Positions 1 through 5,716 of a stretch of DNA of 6,247 nt are shown piece by piece. The position numbers and the translations under genes are program-made. The stretch is from NCBI GenBank assembly GCA_002507425.1, contig DAZU01000044.1, forward strand, positions 1 through 6,247. The letters are read 5' to 3'. This stretch comes from Euryarchaeota archaeon UBA53 (GTDB lineage Archaea; Thermoplasmatota; Poseidoniia; Poseidoniales; Poseidoniaceae). The notes under the pieces were generated by a model that was given only the letters and a program-made list of their open reading frames with translations, was not told the DNA's origin and did not search any database. Position 1 is the first letter of the stretch. Each line of letters opens with the position of its first letter.

Positions 1-746
1 TCTCCGACAACAGAAATAAATGGTCCTGACTGATCTTTAATTACTTCACCAGTTGAAAGGATGCTCTTAGGCCCTGTAAACAATCCTAAAAATCCTGAAT
101 TTTCGATTACGCAATCCCTTTTCTCAAAAGGATAATCAATTATATCTCCGTGAAGCGTTTTACCGCCATTTAGGTGAACAGTGTCCCAAGTTCCGAATCC
201 CAGCAAGGTCTCTCTAAGCTCTTCATCTGGGGCCTCTTTATCCATTTCCTCAACCATATTGATAAAACCCATTTCATCGTAAGCTTCGGCTCCAGATTCT
301 TCCGGTATAGGGTTCCAATGTAGGTTTTTGTTTGAAAAGACGAGAACGACTTTTCCCGGAGGGGCATGCGAACCGGTTCTTTCTAAATGCACATCGCATA
401 ACAACTTACCTTTCCTATCTGTCCATGCTATGATATCCTTGTGTAGTAACGTTCCTCCGTTTTTTCTTAGTTGGTAAAATCGACCATCCTCTTGAATCGT
501 AAACGAACCAGACCAATGTTTTTGCTCGACGAATAAAATCTCATTTTTAGTAGCGATAACCATGTCTATTTCTCTTCGACCACCCTCATCAGGGTCTGGT
601 ATGCGGACACCATCCAAAACCAAAGCATCGCCACAAACCGCTCTAGTCAACTTTAGTAATCTAAATTCAGCAACTCTGCCTGATACAACATGGCCCTCCG
701 GATCGAACCTCTTTCTTCTAGAGAGAAATTCTTCAAGTCTGCCCAT
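1..746 (-). CDS. NERD-domain (nuclease-related) protein, 3' end beyond window
   Basis: An open frame runs from ATG at 746 to the left edge with no stop: 248 codons seen, C-terminus missing. Residues about 20-125 resemble the NERD domain, a PD-(D/E)XK-like fold found in putative nucleases and in proteins tied to DNA handling or defence. The acidic/lysine pattern is visible: E27 in GRVAEFRL, D61 in REIDMVIA, then E74-x-K76 in FVEQKHWSG, matching the family's usual E-x-K-x-W-x-G. Residues about 185-205 (GTWDTVHLNGGKTLHGDI) look like the start of a small beta-barrel; this second region is not identified. No signal peptide or membrane segment is seen, so it is probably cytoplasmic. The start is fixed by an AGGAG site 7 bases upstream, which overlaps the end of the HAD gene. 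It is the third gene of a probable operon. The fold call is from motif reading; nuclease activity is inferred. Confidence 0.72.
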   Translation of the reverse strand, partial: MGRLEEFLSRRKRFDPEGHVVSGRVAEFRLLKLTRAVCGDALVLDGVRIPDPDEGGRREIDMVIATKNEILFVEQKHWSGSFTIQEDGRFYQLRKNGGTLLHKDIIAWTDRKGKLLCDVHLERTGSHAPPGKVVLVFSNKNLHWNPIPEESGAEAYDEMGFINMVEEMDKEAPDEELRETLLGFGTWDTVHLNGGKTLHGDIIDYPFEKRDCVIENSGFLGLFTGPKSILSTGEVIKDQSGPFISVVG

Positions 747-750
747 TTCA

Positions 751-1530
751 TCACTCCTGTAACAAATCATTAACAGATTGAATTACAAGGTCGACATTTT
801 TTCCTGAATCTTTAAGAGAGTCTAAAGTTGCCTCTCCAGATAATACTAACACCGACACACAACCAGCCTGAATGGCCATTTCCATATCTGTATACAACCT
901 ATCACCTACCATCGCACAGCTGGATGGTTCCAATCCTAACTCCTCTATCTTGTGCAATATCATTCCTGGATTTGGCTTTCCTGTAATATGTAGGGGGGCG
1001 ACTCCAGTGGTTGCTTTTAGCATAGCTAAGTAAGCGCCAACATCTGGGAGATCTCCATTTGGAGAGGGGCAAACAATATCAGGATGGCTAGCAACAAGAG
1101 GAACCCCTTTGTGCATGTGTATGGATGCCGTGGATATCTTCTCGTAATTAATCTCAGTATCATATCCTAGAACAACAAATTCGGGGTTCTCATCTCTCGT
1201 TGATATTCCGCGATTCTCCATCATGTCACACATCCCTTTGGTAGCGATAGCCCATGTTTTTGTTACACGTTTACTTTGTAGCCAAGACAGCAAATCATGA
1301 GTAGATAACAAAATCTCATCTTTTTTACAAGGAATGCCTAGGTTCTGCAATTTTTGCAAATATTGGTCCACTGATTTCGATGAATTATTTGAAAGAAAGA
1401 ATCGTTTAATGCCCCTTTTTTCTACACGAGATAGAAAATCCAAGGCTCCGGGAATTAGATTATCGCCTAAGTATATTGTCCCATCTAGGTCGAGAAATAT
1501 AGCCTCAACTTTTTCTAAGTCTTCGTTCAT
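751..1530 (-). CDS. HAD-superfamily hydrolase, NagD/HAD-IIA type sugar or nucleotide phosphatase
   Basis: This 259-residue protein has all four HAD signatures in order. Motif I is FLDLDGT, with nucleophile D14 and acid/base D16. Motif II is LSNNS at about 46-50. The motif III lysine is K185 in ITGKPNPGM. Motif IV is GDRLYTD at 209-215, with Mg-binding D210 and D215. The cap between motifs II and III, the GKPNPG signature and the length place it in the HAD-IIA (NagD/PGP/4-nitrophenylphosphatase-like) group, soluble Mg-dependent phosphomonoesterases. The true substrate cannot be read from sequence; sugar phosphates, nucleotides and phosphoglycolate are all known in the group. The ATG start is supported by GAGGGA just upstream. 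The gene begins 8 bases after the reductase stop and ends 4 bases before the NERD start, so it is the middle gene of a three-gene cluster. Confidence 0.9.
   Translation of the reverse strand: MNEDLEKVEAIFLDLDGTIYLGDNLIPGALDFLSRVEKRGIKRFFLSNNSSKSVDQYLQKLQNLGIPCKKDEILLSTHDLLSWLQSKRVTKTWAIATKGMCDMMENRGISTRDENPEFVVLGYDTEINYEKISTASIHMHKGVPLVASHPDIVCPSPNGDLPDVGAYLAMLKATTGVAPLHITGKPNPGMILHKIEELGLEPSSCAMVGDRLYTDMEMAIQAGCVSVLVLSGEATLDSLKDSGKNVDLVIQSVNDLLQE
754..758 (-). promoter_or_regulatory. Shine-Dalgarno site for the NERD gene
   Basis: On the minus strand AGGAG lies 7 bases before ATG 746, within the last codons of the HAD gene (stop TGA at 753-751). It fixes the NERD start and implies that the two genes are translated from one transcript. 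Confidence 0.75.
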
Positions 1531-1534
1531 TTAA

Positions 1535-1540
1535 TCCCTC
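1535..1540 (-). promoter_or_regulatory. Shine-Dalgarno site for the HAD gene
   Basis: GAGGGA on the minus strand, a few bases before ATG 1530, overlaps the TGA stop (1541-1539) of the upstream reductase gene. This supports the chosen start and translation within a shared transcript. Confidence 0.7.
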
Positions 1541-2861
1541 AAAAAAGTAGAGTCTTTACTAAAAACCACTTGGAGTGCAAATTCTCTTGCGCTTCTTTAC
1601 TAGCAATCATTTCAGTCATCATTTCTTGAATTACAGGTTTTTTACTTGCCTTTTTCACAAACCAATTCAACAACCATTTTCTTTGACTCATCTTCTGCAT
1701 CTTAAACGAATTAGATAGTTCTGGACCTAATGCTGCCCACAACTCTTCTTGATAATCAGAGCCGCCATTGTTTTGAATTACGTGCCGCGCTGCAATTTCT
1801 CCACTAACCAAGGCATTTCCAACACCCTCCCCGGAAAACGGATCAACCAAACTTGCAGCATCACCAATCAAAAGTGCGCCATCTGCGTAAGCTTTTCTTG
1901 GCTGGTTTATCCTTCCCTTCCTTGGGCTGCCAAATGGTAATTGCCATCCTTTCCCGCTACCTTTAATCATTTCAGCATCAGCGAACCTGTCTTTGAAAGA
2001 AGGGTGATTAGCAATGACTTCAGCCTGAAGTGCCTTTAATTTCTTCTTCTTTTTATTCATAAGTCCGAACACTAGGCCACTACCTACGTTCACTTTACCT
2101 CCACCAATGGGAAATAACCAGAAATACCCAGGTATGATGCCATCAACAAAGTGAATTTCTATATTTCCAGCATCCCCCTCACATCCTTTTACACCGCTCC
2201 AGTACTCTCTATATCCCCCGCAGTAGTGCATTTTCTCAATTAAATCGCCGCCATTCATCTCTTTGACTATTTTCTTAGCAACAGGACACCGGTCCCCTCC
2301 AGCACCAATAGTCCAGGGGGCATGAAAATGCAACACCTCCCCTCGCTTTCCACCAATTCTTACCTGCACACCTGTAATTTTTTGATCGCTCTCGAAAACT
2401 TCAGTAACGGTTGCTCCTTGTACTACAGAACCACCATTCTTACGAACCAACTCAGTGGCACGCTCAAATAGTAACCAATCAAACTGCTCTCTAGGTAGTG
2501 AATAACCCGCCTCTAACCTAGCAACGTCCTCCTCTGGTAGCGGGACTGTAACTTCACTACCATTTGGGGAGGAGAAAACTATACCAGTGACTCTGAAATG
2601 CGGGGTCGCTTCTAATCTCGTCTTTACTCCAAGAGCGCTGACATGGCTTAGCGACTTACCACCAACAGCGTCCCCACAGATCTTATCTCTTGGCCATATC
2701 CCTTTTTCCAAAAGCAGAACACTTTTGCCCTGCATTGCGAGGTACGAGGCGGCAGCAGAACCTCCCGGCCCACCACCTACAACTATGCAATCATATGACG
2801 AATCAGTCTCAGGAACCGGCCCAGTGTCGATGGTGCCCTTCCAGAATTCAGACTCCGCCAT
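1539..2861 (-). CDS. Geranylgeranyl reductase family FAD-dependent oxidoreductase
   Basis: With ATG at 2861 this is a 440-residue flavoprotein. It has an N-terminal FAD dinucleotide fold (GGGPGGSAAA at 29-38, ribose-binding E52), the family's RDKICGD segment (58-64), a mid-protein GYFWLFPIGGGKVNVGSG substrate-side block, and the second FAD motif GDAASLVDPFSGEG from about 333. This order is that of archaeal geranylgeranyl reductases, which hydrogenate the isoprenoid chains of ether lipids (digeranylgeranylglycerophospholipid reductase) or geranylgeranyl-PP. Archaea often carry several paralogues, so the substrate here is uncertain. The frame stays open upstream to ATG 2942, adding 27 residues, but these look unlike the family and would leave only 8 bases to the divergent transporter. 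Residue 24 onward (DCIVVGGGPGG) is already a normal start of the FAD domain. No Shine-Dalgarno site precedes 2861, consistent with a leaderless or short-leader message. It is the first gene of the cluster with the HAD and NERD genes. Confidence 0.88.
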   Translation of the reverse strand: MAESEFWKGTIDTGPVPETDSSYDCIVVGGGPGGSAAASYLAMQGKSVLLLEKGIWPRDKICGDAVGGKSLSHVSALGVKTRLEATPHFRVTGIVFSSPNGSEVTVPLPEEDVARLEAGYSLPREQFDWLLFERATELVRKNGGSVVQGATVTEVFESDQKITGVQVRIGGKRGEVLHFHAPWTIGAGGDRCPVAKKIVKEMNGGDLIEKMHYCGGYREYWSGVKGCEGDAGNIEIHFVDGIIPGYFWLFPIGGGKVNVGSGLVFGLMNKKKKKLKALQAEVIANHPSFKDRFADAEMIKGSGKGWQLPFGSPRKGRINQPRKAYADGALLIGDAASLVDPFSGEGVGNALVSGEIAARHVIQNNGGSDYQEELWAALGPELSNSFKMQKMSQRKWLLNWFVKKASKKPVIQEMMTEMIASKEAQENLHSKWFLVKTLLF

Positions 2862-2950
2862 AGAACATTCGTAAACATTCAAGCAAAAGAGGATTGGTGT
2901 TACATGTTGACTAGGCAGAGTAAAAATCTTGACTAACCCCATATCATCAA
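2862..2950. promoter_or_regulatory. Divergent promoter region between reductase cluster and transporter
   Basis: These 89 bases must carry promoters for both the reductase cluster (leftward) and the transporter (rightward). An A-rich GTAAAAATC at 2920-2928 is centred about 27 bases before the transporter ATG at 2951, where an archaeal TATA box for a leaderless message would lie, but it is a weak match. AACATTC occurs twice, at 2864-2870 and 2874-2880, exactly 10 bases apart, immediately upstream of the reductase ATG. The region is inferred from gene orientation; no individual element is certain. Confidence 0.5.
2864..2880. repeat. Short direct repeat, AACATTC twice at 10-base spacing
   Basis: AACATTC at 2864-2870 and again at 2874-2880, separated by GTA. 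The spacing is about one helical turn, adjacent to the reductase start codon. It could be an operator half-site pair, but two 7-mers this close can arise by chance in A+T-rich DNA. Confidence 0.35.
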
Positions 2951-3931
2951 ATGATAGCGCATTTACCCGCCTATATGGCCATGGACAGAAGGAAAGCAGC
3001 CATTGGCCTTTTTTCTGTCACATTTCTTTGGGGGGGGACCTTCGTTTGGATGAAACAAGCATTGAGCGTGCTTGATGACGAAACTGCATACTACTCATCA
3101 GCAGGAGTGGTCGGTGTCATAGTAGCATCGAGATTTCTAATTGCATTTGTCGCTCTGCTGCCATTCTCGAAAAGGGCTAGGATCGCTCTTACATCTAAAG
3201 AGGACTGGAAGGGGGGATTAATTCTTGGATCACTTATGCTAATTGGGTTTGTATTACAAATGATTGGAATCAAATCAGTAAGCCCTTCAGTATCTGCATT
3301 TCTAACCTCACTTTACGTGGTTTTTACAGCTATCTTATCGGTCAAAATCAGTGATAGGAAGCCCACTAGAATAATGATTGCAGGAGTAGCTCTCGCAACA
3401 TTAGGCGCCGGATTTATCGACGGCCCTCCGCATATAGTATGGGGCGCGGGTGAAATTTTGACGGTAATATCCGCCTTCTTTTTCGCATTACACATTATTT
3501 ACACTGATAAAGTGACAAAACAATTGGATCCTATCGCAGTTACATCAACATCGTTTGCAGTTCTAATAGTAGGAGCTGGTTTAATAGCAGTAATTTTGAC
3601 TGGCGGATTCGAGGTATTCAAGATATCTTGGAAGAATGGCGTTATTATTCCATTACTTTGTTTAGGATTATTTGGATCCCTAGCCTGTATTTTGATGCTC
3701 AATGCGTGTCAGCGACACCTTAACCCGACACACGCAGCAATAATCTACTCTTTTGAGCCAGTATGGGCGACACTTTACGGATATTATGAAGGCATGGTTG
3801 TACTTTCCCCTTGGTTGATGATGGGATTGTTACTGTTAATTGGGAATATAGTAGTAGAGTTGGACGAATCATCTGATCATCCGGGCAAATATGATGATAT
3901 AATTCATACAACAATATCTGAATCAGAATAA
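2951..3931 (+). CDS. EamA/DMT-superfamily membrane transporter (probable exporter)
   Basis: This is a hydrophobic protein of 326 residues (316 if started at the third ATG). It has about ten membrane segments in two EamA repeats. The first repeat begins at FLWGGTFVWMKQAL (about 25-38) and contains the segment ending in SLYVVFTAILS. The second has FFFALHIIYTDKV and the typical late EamA motif YSFEPVWATLYGYY, and ends in LMMGLLLLIGNIVVEL. A polar acidic tail of about 25 residues follows. EamA/RhaT proteins of this layout carry amino acids, nucleobases or other metabolites, usually outward; the substrate cannot be assigned. In-frame ATGs lie at 2951, 2975 and 2981. None has a Shine-Dalgarno site, and the last gives the most family-like N-terminus (MDRRKAAIGLF). 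The A-rich box at 2920-2928 mildly favours 2951 as a leaderless start. The gene is divergent from the reductase and convergent with the Lrp gene, 13 bases apart. Confidence 0.88.
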   Translation: MIAHLPAYMAMDRRKAAIGLFSVTFLWGGTFVWMKQALSVLDDETAYYSSAGVVGVIVASRFLIAFVALLPFSKRARIALTSKEDWKGGLILGSLMLIGFVLQMIGIKSVSPSVSAFLTSLYVVFTAILSVKISDRKPTRIMIAGVALATLGAGFIDGPPHIVWGAGEILTVISAFFFALHIIYTDKVTKQLDPIAVTSTSFAVLIVGAGLIAVILTGGFEVFKISWKNGVIIPLLCLGLFGSLACILMLNACQRHLNPTHAAIIYSFEPVWATLYGYYEGMVVLSPWLMMGLLLLIGNIVVELDESSDHPGKYDDIIHTTISESE

Positions 3932-3944
3932 CCAGTGAAGTGTA

Positions 3945-4400
3945 CTACCTCATCGATATTGCAGGGCCTGCATATTCGTAGAAGGAAACCATAGTTTGGG
4001 TACTAGCTATGCCTCCAACCTTTGACAAACCGTCTAAAATAGCATCTCCTAAGGAATCCATTGATTGGCTTAATACCTCGATAATCAGGTCCCAATCGCC
4101 AGCAATTACGTTACATCTTACGACATAAGGTAAGGAGGATATTTTCTGGGCAACATCCCGCCTATCGACATCACCTCTGTCGCATCTAGCAAAAATAAAT
4201 GCCTTGAGCTCATACCCCCAGGCCTTAGCATCGACATCAACAGTGTAACGTTTAATCACTCCGTCTTTGAGTAGTCTTACCATTCGATCGTGCGTTGTGA
4301 CCCTAGCCATGCCTGTAATTTCTGCTAACGATGTTACGGATGCTCTAGCATCTTTTTTGAGCAATTCGATTAACTTCAAATCGTTCTCATCAAGTTTCAT
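3945..4400 (-). CDS. Lrp/AsnC family transcriptional regulator
   Basis: With ATG at 4400 this protein is 151 residues, the normal length for the family. Residues about 2-60 form the winged helix-turn-helix (MKLDENDLKLIELLKKDAR opening, then ITGMARVTTHDRMVRLLKDGVI as recognition helix and wing). Residues about 66-145 form the RAM ligand-binding and oligomerisation domain, with the characteristic NVIAGDWDLIIEV strand. Lrp/AsnC proteins act as dimers to octamers and respond to amino acids or related ligands, often controlling an adjacent divergent gene and themselves. The frame opens upstream to a GTG at 4418, but ATG 4400 gives the usual MKLDENDLK beginning, with only a weak GGTAGG upstream. 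The gene is divergent from the PLP enzyme at 4547, its likely target, and convergent with the transporter. The ligand is unknown. Confidence 0.92.
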   Translation of the reverse strand: MKLDENDLKLIELLKKDARASVTSLAEITGMARVTTHDRMVRLLKDGVIKRYTVDVDAKAWGYELKAFIFARCDRGDVDRRDVAQKISSLPYVVRCNVIAGDWDLIIEVLSQSMDSLGDAILDGLSKVGGIASTQTMVSFYEYAGPAISMR

Positions 4401-4430
4401 AAATTGGCCTACCAACACATTTAATTGAAG

Positions 4431-4481
4431 TTTCCGTCACTTTGTCGGACTTTTTACATATAATTGATATTTTTTCCGTCA
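4431..4481. repeat. TTTCCGTCA direct repeat, 42-base period
   Basis: TTTCCGTCA occurs at 4431-4439 and again at 4473-4481. The offset of 42 bases is four turns of B-DNA, so both copies face the same side. Copy one overlaps the palindrome at 4433-4449; copy two lies just before the TATA-like box of the PLP enzyme gene. This is compatible with cooperative binding by an oligomeric Lrp-type protein. Confidence 0.45.
4433..4449. promoter_or_regulatory. Imperfect 17-base palindrome, candidate Lrp-type operator
   Basis: TCCGTCACTTTGTCGGA pairs 6 of its 8 arm positions (TCCG.CA...TG.CGGA). It lies 33 bases upstream of the regulator ATG, near the likely leftward transcription start. Its size and dyad symmetry fit a Lrp/AsnC dimer site, which suggests autoregulation. 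It is too short a loop to be a convincing terminator. Binding is inferred only. Confidence 0.45.
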
Positions 4482-4536
4482 TATTACTATTTTAAACAAC
4501 GTATTGTCTATTTATGTGGTAATTCATAACCTATTT

Positions 4537-4541
4537 GAGGG
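4537..4541 (+). promoter_or_regulatory. Shine-Dalgarno site for the PLP enzyme gene
   Basis: GAGGG lies 5 bases before ATG 4547. It selects this ATG over the in-frame TTG at 4535, which itself overlaps the site. Confidence 0.7.
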
Positions 4542-4546
4542 ATATT

Positions 4547-5716
4547 ATGTCCGACGAAAAGAGATTCTCAACCAACGCAGTACATGCTGGAACGCAACAC
4601 ATAGAAGGCGCTGTTAACACCCCAATTTTTCAATCATCTACCTACCAATTGACCGATGAGAGATATGAGGGCTGGGCAGCAGGAGCCCAGCACACCTTGC
4701 TGTATGCTAGATTATCAAGCGTGAACTCAGAAGCCGTTGTCGAAAAGATATGTGCATTAGAAAGAGCGCAAGATGGGGAATTGTTTGCTAGTGGTATGGC
4801 AGCAATTTCAACCACAATTATGGGGCTGCTTTCACAAGGAGATCATATCGTTGCTAGCTCAGATGTATATGGTGGAACCTACGGCCTGATGACAGAGGAA
4901 CTGCCAAGATTTGGGATAGAGACGACGATGGCTGATATGCAGGACCCATCTTCATATGAAGCAGCAATACAGGATAATACAAAGATGCTTTACATCGAGA
5001 CAATAACAAACCCTGTCATAAAAATATGCGATATTGTAGCGATGTCTGAAATCGCTAAGAAGCATAATTTGCTCCTAGTAATAGACAATACATTCGCATC
5101 TCCATGGGGCTGTCAACCAATTACAATGGGAGCAGATTTGGTAATTCACTCTACAACAAAATATCTAGGTGGCCATTCTGATATTATAGGTGGAGCCGTG
5201 GTTGGAAGAGCAGATTTAATTGAAAAAATGTTCATCAAAAAAGTCCACTTTGGCGGCTCCCCAGACCCCCATAATTGCTATCTTTTGGAAAGGGGAATCA
5301 GAACACTAGCAGCTAGAATGCCCATACATTGTTCTAACGCAGCAGAAATAGCAAAACGTCTTGAGGGGCACGAGCTGATTGATATCGTTCATCACCCATC
5401 GCTATCAACTCACAAAGATTACGAACTAGCGAAGAGAATTATTCCAAAAGGAACTGGGATGATTGCTTTCACAGTGAAAGGAGGCGATGAAGCAGCTCTA
5501 AAATTTATGAGAGGACTAGAAATTATATTTGAAGCTACTAGTTTGGGAGGAGTAGAAAGTTTAGTCGAATGCCCATTCAATTCAAGTCATATGTTCATCC
5601 CTGAAGATGTAAGAATTGCTGCTGGGCTAGGAAGAGGATTTGTTAGGATGTCTATTGGAATAGAAGACGTTGAAGACTTGTGGCATGATATTTCCAGAGC
5701 ATTAGCCAAGGTGTAA
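4547..5716 (+). CDS. Cys/Met-metabolism PLP enzyme (cystathionine gamma-synthase/gamma-lyase-like)
   Basis: This 389-residue fold-type I PLP enzyme of the trans-sulfuration family acts in the cytoplasm, making or breaking C-S bonds of cystathionine, homocysteine or related amino acids. Visible marks are AVHAGTQ near the N-terminus, Y53 and R55 (phosphate binding from the partner subunit), SGMAAI at 82-87, DVYGGTYGL with ring-stacking Y108, D180 in VIDNTFASP (pyridine nitrogen), the Schiff-base lysine K205 in HSTTKYLGGHSD, SLGGVESLVECP at 332-343, and R367 in VRMSIGIED (carboxylate). YGGT rather than the YGCT of typical methionine gamma-lyases argues for a gamma-synthase or gamma-lyase; beta-lyase or an O-acyl-homoserine sulfhydrylase remain possible. 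The usual NPT after Y-x-R is replaced by SVN (58-60). The start is ATG 4547, with GAGGG upstream. It is divergent from the Lrp-type gene, its likely regulator, and its stop touches the stop of the convergent downstream gene. Confidence 0.9.
   Translation: MSDEKRFSTNAVHAGTQHIEGAVNTPIFQSSTYQLTDERYEGWAAGAQHTLLYARLSSVNSEAVVEKICALERAQDGELFASGMAAISTTIMGLLSQGDHIVASSDVYGGTYGLMTEELPRFGIETTMADMQDPSSYEAAIQDNTKMLYIETITNPVIKICDIVAMSEIAKKHNLLLVIDNTFASPWGCQPITMGADLVIHSTTKYLGGHSDIIGGAVVGRADLIEKMFIKKVHFGGSPDPHNCYLLERGIRTLAARMPIHCSNAAEIAKRLEGHELIDIVHHPSLSTHKDYELAKRIIPKGTGMIAFTVKGGDEAALKFMRGLEIIFEATSLGGVESLVECPFNSSHMFIPEDVRIAAGLGRGFVRMSIGIEDVEDLWHDISRALAKV

Larger units (their letters stand above)
4401..4546. 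promoter_or_regulatory. Divergent promoter/operator region between Lrp-type regulator and PLP enzyme
   Basis: This 146-base, strongly A+T-rich gap must hold promoters for both flanking genes. TATA-like stretches include ATTTTAAAC around 4489-4497, suitably placed for a rightward message starting near 4521, and, on the minus strand, AATTATATGTAAAAAG (about 4450-4465), suited to a leftward message starting near 4430. An imperfect palindrome and a repeated TTTCCGTCA lie in the same interval. Lrp/AsnC regulators commonly bind several spaced sites upstream of themselves and a neighbour, so an operator role is a reasonable inference. Confidence 0.6.

Noticed and set aside
170..367. Minus-strand 65-codon frame near the left end
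   Set aside because: It overlaps the NERD gene in another frame on the same strand; the NERD frame has recognisable motifs and a strong Shine-Dalgarno site, this one has neither.
562..762. Plus-strand open frame of 66 codons opposite the NERD gene
   Set aside because: It lies antisense within the NERD frame, is low-complexity Ser/Leu-rich, and has no ribosome site or family resemblance.
2587..2874. Plus-strand 95-codon frame opposite the reductase FAD domain
   Set aside because: It is antisense to a conserved FAD-binding region, whose glycine codons produce the Pro-rich shadow; there is no independent coding evidence.
4433..4449. Palindrome read as a rho-independent-like terminator
   Set aside because: It lies between two divergent gene starts, has mismatched arms and a 3-base centre, and no transcript ends there; an operator is the better reading.
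4535..4546. TTG start for the PLP enzyme adding four residues
   Set aside because: The TTG overlaps the GAGGG Shine-Dalgarno site that serves ATG 4547, and MSDEKRFSTNAVHAGT is the normal N-terminus for the family.
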